From contig DAOWCY010000080.1 in NCBI GenBank assembly GCA_030639305.1, forward strand, positions 1 to 28,652: 28,652 nt of DNA. Direction: 5' to 3'. The notes under the pieces were generated by a model. The model made no database searches, was not told the DNA's origin, and worked only from the letters and a program-made list of their open reading frames with translations. This document shows positions 1-5,135 of this stretch, piece by piece. Position 1 is the first letter of the stretch. The number at the start of each line of letters is the position of its first letter. This stretch comes from JAGLQA01 sp023135565 (GTDB taxonomy: Bacteria > Acidobacteriota > Aminicenantia > UBA2199). The position numbers were made by a program, and so were the translations under genes.

Positions 1-116
1 AAATGATTTGATAATTTCCATCTGCTCCAGGTAGGATTCTCAGCTATGAGAGATACTATCCCTGTAATGTCTTGCGGGTACAAAATGCGGCCTTGAATTT
101 TTAACTGATCTTCCAT
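1..116 (-). CDS. DruA/DUF4338-like protein, N-terminus only (runs off left edge)
   Basis: An open frame starts at the ATG at 116-114 and reads to the window edge without a stop (38 codons). The visible residues contain a Gly-Arg pair near residue 10, then a helix ending in NPTWSRWKLSNH. This N-P-x-W-S-R-x-x-L-S pattern is the one I associate with the N-terminal region of DUF4338 proteins, the family of Druantia component DruA, many members of which are solitary and dispersed. No Shine-Dalgarno is obvious; the upstream sequence is AT-rich. Only a tenth or so of the expected protein is visible, so the assignment rests on one motif. If correct, it sits beside a truncated gene, which fits a mobile or island context. 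Confidence 0.45.
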   Translation of the reverse strand, partial: MEDQLKIQGRILYPQDITGIVSLIAENPTWSRWKLSNH

Positions 117-188
117 ACATATATTATCGCATACTTTAAAAAAAGAGTCCAGGGTTTGTGGCGTTTTTTTTTGATCTTTTTTAGTTTT

Positions 189-452
189 TTAGAAAGGATT
201 AATCCCACAGGAAGAGGAGGGCAGCTTAACTATTACGGCGCCGGCGTATAGAACATTAGGGTCTCCCGGCACGCCGGTTACAGTGCTGACGCGGTTTCCC
301 ACGGGGCCGATGAAGCGGTACTTGAGTTGTTTGAAAATGTCTGCGTCGCTCTTTTGGGCGCCGGTAAGCTGTTGATTCGCCACAAGCAGGACTATTAACC
401 CGGCAAAGATTGTCGTTCTCTGAACTATTGAGTTTACGGTTTTTTTAGTAAT
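189..452 (-). pseudogene. Truncated secreted BNR/VPS10-type repeat protein (N-terminal remnant)
   Basis: A strong ribosome site (AGGAGG at 459-464) lies 6-7 bases before an ATT codon at 452-450, which opens a frame encoding a Lys-rich start and a hydrophobic stretch (IFAGLIVLLVA) like a signal peptide. The mature part contains FKQLKYRFIGPVGNR and GVPGDPNVLYAG, typical of the first blade of large secreted BNR/sortilin-VPS10 repeat proteins that are normally about 1000 residues. Right after LYAG the match breaks down and a stop follows at 189. The frame is 87 codons long. An ATT start is unusual and may be a mutated ATG or GTG. I read this as a gene fragment with its original translation start, cut by rearrangement next to the DruA-like gene. 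Confidence 0.6.
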
Positions 453-562
453 TTTGGGCCTCCTGAATTTCTTTTATCGAGTTAAGATTAATTTTGAAAA
501 TTTTTAAATTCTAAAGGTTATTTTATAGAATATTTCACACCATGTCAATAATCAAAAGCGTT

Positions 563-702
563 CTTGCCTCCGGCGGCCCCTGCCGGGGAGGCCAAACTTT
601 TTATAGTTTAAAAGCGAGAAGCGCTCCCTGCCGCGAAGCGGCTTATAGGCTGGGGACGCCGTCCCCCGGCGAAGCAGCTTATACCCTCCCCACATGGTGG
701 GG
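563..702. repeat. Palindromic mosaic repeat, intergenic copy (R1)
   Basis: Contains the core of the repeat family found throughout this window: a GCCTCCGGCGGC arm, CCCCTGCCGGGG, GGCCAAACTTTTT, then GCGCTCCCTGCCGCGAAGCGG and a second GC-rich palindrome. It lies between the remnant at 189-452 and the PHP gene, directly downstream of the latter. The left core is the reverse orientation of the copy inside the PHP gene and shares its longer CCCC/GGGG stem. Confidence 0.75.
688..702 (-). terminator. Hairpin directly after the displaced stop of the PHP gene
   Basis: CCCCAC, loop ATG, GTGGGG: a perfect 6-bp stem immediately downstream of the stop (703-705) that the PHP gene would use without its frameshift. 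It belongs to repeat R1. No T-tract follows, so Rho-independent termination is doubtful; it may only protect the 3' end. Confidence 0.3.
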
Positions 703-810
703 TCAATAAAGGCCGATGTTTTTGAGTTCTAAAGTGCCTGCCGCACCGCTGTAGGCCAAAGCGTTATTTATAGTAAAGTATATAGCATATATTTTAGATA
801 AGTCCGGCAT
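703..810 (-). pseudogene. Frame-displaced C-terminal tail of the PHP protein
   Basis: In the reading frame next to that of the PHP gene, this stretch encodes GMPDLSKIYAIYFTINNALA and on to a tail LELKNIGLY, then a stop. This is a natural continuation of the beta-rich C-terminal domain, since the fragment WQQFYIPFDRF followed by a strand ending in I-G-L-Y is typical of CBM11/CIA30-like folds. The main frame instead ends at 768 with an unconvincing tail (CRTYLKYMLYTLL). Moving between the two frames needs one base gained, or two lost, around 811-821 in a short run of A and G. It is therefore a single-base indel or a sequencing error. Confidence 0.65.
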
Positions 811-2642
811 TCCCTTTTCCCGTAAACTAAGTGAAAACGGTCGAAAGGAATATAAAACTGCTGCCATTCCCGGTGCGGCAAAAAAGAGTGACTGTACCAA
901 CGTTCATTGTTATTTTCTTTGGTTCTCAACTCGAACCAAAAACGCATTTTCTTACCGGCCCGGGCTTCGAAAACAATGCCGCTGAACCCGGAAAAATCAA
1001 AATCCTGCCGCCGGGCCAGCGAAACCCAGAAATCTTCTTTACCCGGTTCTTTGTGTAATTCAAAATCCAACTTTATGAGTAGTTCATCGCCGGTTCCTTC
1101 AGCGGCGGCTGCCGCGGGCTTTAACATTTCGTGACTAATACTGCCTTTCGATAGGCTGTTGGACGCCACTGAAAAATAGTCTTTTTTATCTGCTGTGAAA
1201 TTAGCCACAGAAGAAACAGGAGCGTTTTTGATTCTAAACCCCACTCGCGTGGGGGGGCGACAAACGGCTTCGCCGCAGGGAGCGTTTTTGATTCTAAATA
1301 ATAAGAAGTTTTGTTCAAACTTTTTCAAAAGTTTGGCCTCCCCGGCAGGGGCCGCCGGAGGCAAAAAATGATATAATTTCACTCGTTTCCGGGTGAGGCG
1401 CTCGTCTACGCCGATAAAAAAAGGATTGGTCAATATCCAGGGCAGCTTACTAAACCGGTTTTTCACCGCGTAAACCTCGAGAAAATAAACCCCCGGTTCG
1501 TCGATTTCTATTTTAGCCGTAGGACGATGACTATTGGCCTCCGGCGGGTCGGAACCTTTTTGAAAAAAGGTTCCGACACCTCCAAAAATTTTTGATGATT
1601 TGAAAATTTTACCGTCTCTCTTGACGACAATCTCGGTCTCGAAAGAAAAGGGCAGTTCGATTTCGATGCGCCCCCGGCTCAAACCCGTACTGCCGCCCAT
1701 TTCGATACTTTCGCCATTTTCGTCGATAAACCGGGCTTCAAAACCGTTGGCCGGGGCAATCGCCTCTACTACATTAAAAAAGTTCCCTTTTCTCAAAGCT
1801 GAGATAATCTCCCCGGATGCGTCATGGGGATTTTTACCGGCGTCAGCCCGGGGGCGCTGCCCGCTCTTGACATACACAGTCAGAATTTGCCCCAAAGCCC
1901 GGTAAGTAGGGAAATTAAACCAGATTTTTTCGGTTACCTCCAGCCGGGCATGGGCGTCCAACGCATAAATGCCGTAATATTTTCCGCCGGCGTTAACAGC
2001 GTTCCATTTGTCTATATTTTGCCGCGGATAGGCGATGGTGTTTAAAAGCGCATACTTCGAATTAAAAGGATACTGCACTAAGAATTTCAAAAATTGCCCT
2101 ATACTCATCTTTCCGGCATAACTGGAAAGGCTCAACAATTCGATGCCGGTGAAATTTTCGATCTCCCAATCGGTCCAGGCGATGCGGTCGAAAGGGTGAG
2201 CAATGAAACACACGCCTTTATCGGCTGTGACTTCGTCGATGGCCTCCTGGGGTTCGGGAGGGAAGATATAGTCCGGGATTTGAAAACCCAGCGCCGTTAG
2301 GTGCCCGCAGTTCATGGAGAATTCGGAACCGCCGATCAGCAGGACGTTATTGTAGTAGCCCGTGGCTTTGGCGCATTGGATATTGGGCCTGCCGTGATCT
2401 GTCAGGATGACGAAGTCGAGACCCAAAGTCGCTGCTGCTTTGGTGATTTCGTCTATATTTCCAGCGCCGTCGGAGAAGGTAGAGTGCATATGATAGATAC
2501 CTTTTTGATAGTAAGGCGGCAGTGGGTTGTCGTTTTTTTCTTGATTATAGAATAGGGTAGGGGCGATGGTGATTGCCAGCAGGAAGAGCAGGGCCGGTAT
2601 TACCGAGTATTTCAGGATTTTTTTAATTTTTATTTTTTTCAT
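768..2642 (-). CDS. Membrane-anchored PHP-domain metal phosphoesterase-like protein
   Basis: A 624-residue product. Residues 12-32 form one hydrophobic segment after a Lys-rich start (signal anchor). The PHP motifs follow: HMHSTFSDG (51-59), TDHG (81-84), a conserved Glu at 107, AHP (148-150) and LDAHA (228-232), which supply the usual His/Asp/Glu metal ligands; the substrate is unknown. The rest is beta-rich, ending in a CBM11/CIA30-like region (about 545-610). Two segments, 351-369 and 427-475, are translated palindromic repeats and look like insertions. The last 15 or so residues are out of frame with the natural end at 703. The start ATG shares its A with the stop of the small upstream ORF (TAATG), so translation is probably coupled to it. 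The gene lies third in a likely operon after the AAA ATPase. Confidence 0.8.
   Translation of the reverse strand: MKKIKIKKILKYSVIPALLFLLAITIAPTLFYNQEKNDNPLPPYYQKGIYHMHSTFSDGAGNIDEITKAAATLGLDFVILTDHGRPNIQCAKATGYYNNVLLIGGSEFSMNCGHLTALGFQIPDYIFPPEPQEAIDEVTADKGVCFIAHPFDRIAWTDWEIENFTGIELLSLSSYAGKMSIGQFLKFLVQYPFNSKYALLNTIAYPRQNIDKWNAVNAGGKYYGIYALDAHARLEVTEKIWFNFPTYRALGQILTVYVKSGQRPRADAGKNPHDASGEIISALRKGNFFNVVEAIAPANGFEARFIDENGESIEMGGSTGLSRGRIEIELPFSFETEIVVKRDGKIFKSSKIFGGVGTFFQKGSDPPEANSHRPTAKIEIDEPGVYFLEVYAVKNRFSKLPWILTNPFFIGVDERLTRKRVKLYHFLPPAAPAGEAKLLKKFEQNFLLFRIKNAPCGEAVCRPPTRVGFRIKNAPVSSVANFTADKKDYFSVASNSLSKGSISHEMLKPAAAAAEGTGDELLIKLDFELHKEPGKEDFWVSLARRQDFDFSGFSGIVFEARAGKKMRFWFELRTKENNNERWYSHSFLPHREWQQFYIPFDRFHLVYGKRECRTYLKYMLYTLL
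1218..1364. repeat. Palindromic mosaic repeat inserted in frame in the PHP gene (R2)
   Basis: About 147 bases inside the PHP coding sequence. On the plus strand it is made of AGCGTTTTTGATTCTAAA (1221-1238), a CCCCAC/GTGGGG palindrome with a CGGCTTCGCCG hairpin, the AGCGTTTTTGATTCTAAA module again (1281-1298), then the GTTTGGCCTCCCCGGCAGGG core (from 1331) ending in GCCGGAGGC. It is read through on the minus strand as residues 427-475, rich in Ala, Pro, Lys and Arg. The 1238-1298 block is about 87% identical to the block inside the radical SAM gene, and the right part is nearly identical to the repeat at 18173-18230. Confidence 0.85.
1536..1592. repeat. Second in-frame hairpin repeat in the PHP gene (R3)
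   Basis: Contains a perfect 14-bp stem (1548-1561 with 1564-1577) around a T-run/A-run, bordered by GCCTCCGGCGG. It is read on the minus strand as residues 351-369 (about KIFGGVGTFFQKGSDPPEA), interrupting a beta-rich region between KRDGKIFKSS and NSHRPTAKIEI. It shares design but not stem sequence with the repeat at 13932-13993. Confidence 0.75.
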
Positions 2643-2794
2643 TATTTTAATCGACTGAGAAAGTTAACCAGGGGCAGCAGCTTTTCCGAAGCAAAATTCC
2701 AATACCCTTTTTGCGCACCGTAGTCAAATATGCAATTCCCATACCCCTCATCGGGTGCGGACGCCGTCTGCTGTTTGGTTAAGGGTTTGGTCAT
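2642..2794 (-). CDS. 50-codon ORF, possible remnant of an OLD-type TOPRIM partner
   Basis: Starts at the ATG at 2794-2792, two bases after the stop of the AAA ATPase gene and behind a GGGAGG ribosome site, and ends with a TAA whose last A is the first base of the PHP start codon. The product ends in YGAQKGYWNFASEKLLPLVN followed by FLSRLK. I compare this, with limited certainty, to the C-terminal end of DUF3226-type (TOPRIM/OLD nuclease) proteins that often follow such ATPases. At 50 residues it is far shorter than that family (about 200), so an internal deletion that kept start and end would explain it. Alternatively it is an unrelated small coupling ORF. The placement and ribosome site make translation likely. 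Confidence 0.5.
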   Translation of the reverse strand: MTKPLTKQQTASAPDEGYGNCIFDYGAQKGYWNFASEKLLPLVNFLSRLK

Positions 2795-2796
2795 TC

Positions 2797-3867
2797 TTAA
2801 CGCACCTCCCAATCACTTTCTATGGCGGTTTTCAGCATTTCATTATTAAAATCGACCACGTCAGTGTGTTCTTTTTCCTTCTCGATGCGGTACAGCCGCA
2901 GGTCGTCTTTACCGTCGCCGAATTTATCATAGGCGGAACTATAAGCTTTGACGTTTTCAAAGGAGTGAGTCGTGGCAAATACCTGTACATCAAAAGCGCC
3001 GGCTGCTTCGATTATCGCTTTCCACAGGATTTCCTGTGCCCTGTAGTGGAGACCGTTTTCGATTTCGTCGATTAGCACAACTCCGCCGGAAGCTTCATAA
3101 ATAGCCAGGATAATAGACAGCAGCTTGTTTAATCCTTCACCTACGACGTTTATCGGCAGTCGTTTGTCGAAACCGACGTCGCAGTATAATATATTTTCCG
3201 CGCCGATAGATATATCGAGTAAGGCCGGTTCGACTTTTTGGAGAATTTTTAAGATAGTGGCTTCTTGTTTTTTTATCTGCACCTCGCTAAAGCGTTGGGC
3301 TGTGTCTTCCAGTATTGTCCTGGGATTGATGTATATCCCCTTAAAAGAATCGGTATAAGGAGCAGAGAGACTCCTTTCAAATTTTTCTCCGCTCCATTTT
3401 ATTCCCGATAAAAAGGTCGGTCCGGTTTTACTACCGCCTTTTTTTATTGAGAATTCCATTGAGAGCCCATTTATCCTGCCTGGACGTACAGTTTGACTTT
3501 CTTTGATAGTAAAATGGGATGAACTGTTGTTGGGTTTTGAGACGCCGGTTTCTTTTGAGGGGTTGATAATTAATAAACGCTTCTCTTTCGGTTTAGTCAG
3601 TTCGCCTTCTAATTGGATTGCGGATCGAGTATCTAATTTATAGAAGATAACCGTCCATGAGTAATCGCTGGCTAAACGGTAGCCTCTAAAGTTATTAATG
3701 ACCACGGGCAGGTCTACATTAGTGGGGCCGGTGAGGAGAAAGATACTTTCCAGCAGGCTGGTTTTGCCGCAGTTGTTTTGGCCTACGAAGAGGTTGAAGC
3801 GGCGCAGGTTTTTTAGTTCCAGGCCGGGGATGCCCCGAAAATTTTTAATTTTGATTTTGTTATACAT
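2797..3867 (-). CDS. AAA family ATPase, OLD/RecF-like (AAA_21 type)
   Basis: A 356-residue ATPase of the ABC-like SMC/RecF/OLD class. The start KIKIKNFRGIPGLELKNL is the usual first strand of the family. Walker A is GQNNCGKTS (29-37), the signature-like region is VVGEGLNKLL (241-250), Walker B is GVVLIDE (262-268), and the switch His is in FATTHS (H301). Members act in DNA repair or phage defence, often with a TOPRIM nuclease encoded next door; here only a 50-residue possible remnant follows, so the ATPase may now work alone or with an unlinked partner. A GGAGGG ribosome site precedes the start, and an AT-rich TATAAT-like box lies about 45-50 bases upstream. It is first in an apparent three-gene minus-strand operon. 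Confidence 0.85.
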   Translation of the reverse strand: MYNKIKIKNFRGIPGLELKNLRRFNLFVGQNNCGKTSLLESIFLLTGPTNVDLPVVINNFRGYRLASDYSWTVIFYKLDTRSAIQLEGELTKPKEKRLLIINPSKETGVSKPNNSSSHFTIKESQTVRPGRINGLSMEFSIKKGGSKTGPTFLSGIKWSGEKFERSLSAPYTDSFKGIYINPRTILEDTAQRFSEVQIKKQEATILKILQKVEPALLDISIGAENILYCDVGFDKRLPINVVGEGLNKLLSIILAIYEASGGVVLIDEIENGLHYRAQEILWKAIIEAAGAFDVQVFATTHSFENVKAYSSAYDKFGDGKDDLRLYRIEKEKEHTDVVDFNNEMLKTAIESDWEVR

Positions 3868-4005
3868 TTTATATGGCCCTCCGAAACGCAGCCGAAAAAA
3901 TCAATAGAGGTAATTATAATACTTTTCTAAGAAAAAGGGAAATGCTTTTCTTGTCGGAAAAATTCCCGTTTTTTTTCCCGATTCAATGAATTCCCATGAA
4001 GTGAA

Positions 4006-4476
4006 TTACTTTGCCCAATTTTCGGTCGAAAAGTCTGGCCGCAGGTCTTCGAGTTGGGCGAATAGGTTGTCGTTGCTAACCAAAATTGCTCCAGTCTCAA
4101 TTGCAGAACTGGCAATAATGAGGTCTACGTTCTTCTTCTGGAGGTGTTTTTCTGTTTCACTTTTACTTTTGAAGTTCGTTTCTATTTTTTTACGATATGC
4201 GTATTTTAGTTCGCCAAATATTTTTGCTCCTGTGCGGTTTAAGGGAATCACAGGAAGTCTATTTAAAAGAGTTTTCTCTGTTTCAGAAAGCATGGATACA
4301 AAATCAGGCGACCCACAAGAAATACCGTATTCCAACTCGTACATAGTTAGAATGGGAATAAAAACTTCATCATCATGGGAAAGTGACCCCAATTTGAGAA
4401 AAACGGATTCATGGAACTTAGAATTAGGGTCTGAAAGGTAAGAAACGATATCGGTATCCAATAAATACTTTGCCAT
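4006..4476 (-). CDS. vapC: PIN-domain ribonuclease toxin, VapC-like
   Basis: A 156-residue PIN domain. The acidic residues expected at the metal site are visible: D7 (with D9) in YLLDTDIVSYL, E47 in MYELEYG, D118 in KNVDLIIASSAI, and N135/D136 in LVSNDNLF. VapC toxins cleave specific RNAs, often tRNA or rRNA. It starts two bases after the stop of the antitoxin gene, the standard antitoxin-first order. Length is somewhat above the usual 130-140 residues because of an insertion near residues 98-115. No frameshift or lost ligand is evident, so the toxin should be active. Confidence 0.85.
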   Translation of the reverse strand: MAKYLLDTDIVSYLSDPNSKFHESVFLKLGSLSHDDEVFIPILTMYELEYGISCGSPDFVSMLSETEKTLLNRLPVIPLNRTGAKIFGELKYAYRKKIETNFKSKSETEKHLQKKNVDLIIASSAIETGAILVSNDNLFAQLEDLRPDFSTENWAK

Positions 4477-4478
4477 TG

Positions 4479-4739
4479 CTATAGGGAAAAATCCTCACGG
4501 AACTCACGCGCCATTTTTAGGAACTCTTCTGATTTTCCTTTTAACGGTCCTTTTTGGTGAACTTCATCGGCCAATTGCGCCCAGCGGCTTTTTTTATTAG
4601 GTTTTTTGGCTATTTCTTCTTTTTCGATGTTATGTGCTTTTTTCTCTGAGATAAGGCCGTACTGCAGGAGTATTTGTAGGATATTATGCAGGGCGTCTGC
4701 TGAGTTAGGCAGGTTAATTGTAAGTTTTCTTTGTCCCAT
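4479..4739 (-). CDS. vapB: Antitoxin of the VapC-like toxin
   Basis: An 86-residue protein encoded immediately upstream of the PIN toxin. The first 30 residues (LTINLPNSADALHNILQILL) suggest a small DNA-binding or dimerisation unit. The C-terminal part, SRWAQLADEVHQKGPLKGKS followed by EEFLKMAREFREDFSL, is the amphipathic helical tail by which many antitoxins clamp their toxin. An AGAGGA ribosome site lies just before the ATG. The family subtype is not clear from sequence alone; the call rests on size, position and tail. A near-consensus promoter lies 30 bases upstream. Confidence 0.75.
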   Translation of the reverse strand: MGQRKLTINLPNSADALHNILQILLQYGLISEKKAHNIEKEEIAKKPNKKSRWAQLADEVHQKGPLKGKSEEFLKMAREFREDFSL

Positions 4740-4768
4740 TTTATTCCTCTTTGGTCTTACATTTGGAT

Positions 4769-4797
4769 ATTATACTGTATACTATAGATTTATTCAA
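4769..4797 (-). promoter_or_regulatory. Sigma70-type promoter of the vapBC operon
   Basis: On the minus strand: -35 TTGAAT (4797-4792), 17-base spacer, -10 TATAAT (4774-4769). The spacer contains the palindrome GTATAC and two TATACT copies 7 bases apart on the plus strand, a plausible site for antitoxin autoregulation. Confidence 0.65.
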
Positions 4798-5124
4798 GCA
4801 GTAGAAGAAAAAAAATTAGCTTGCCCCCTTTTCATTTACTTGTTCCATGTTCATAAATTACCCGAATCCCCTCATTTTGTTAAATATTGGCTCAGCACAA
4901 ATTATCCGAAACCAAAATTTAAAAAAAAGCCGGTATCTATTGAAATCTCCTCGTTTTTCCTTTAAAATTATCTCATGAGAATTGCAGGGATAATATGGCT
5001 GCCAACAGTTATGCAGTGTAGGCAATATGGAAAATAAAACCGCCCAAATACCTGATAGGAATTTAAAATATTAAAACCTTGCTTTTTCTTTTAATTTATG
5101 GTAAAAAAGAGAATAACAAAATTA
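4798..5124. other. AT-rich stretch without a gene
   Basis: Between the divergent vapBC and brxD transcription units. No convincing ORF. Only weak promoter-like boxes for brxD can be seen (for example TTGCTT, 17 bases, TAAAAA near 5082-5110), so its promoter is not assigned. Confidence 0.5.
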
Positions 5125-5131
5125 GAGGAGG
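5125..5131 (+). promoter_or_regulatory. Ribosome binding site that sets the brxD start
   Basis: GAGGAGG four bases before the ATG at 5136. A longer in-frame ATG at 5079 has no ribosome site and would add 19 atypical residues, so 5136 is preferred. Confidence 0.8.
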
Positions 5132-5135
5132 AATT

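Noticed and set aside
703..835. Programmed -1 frameshifting in the PHP gene
   Set aside because: The zero-frame codons GGG AAA AGG do not form a standard slippery heptamer, and no stimulating structure was seen directly downstream.
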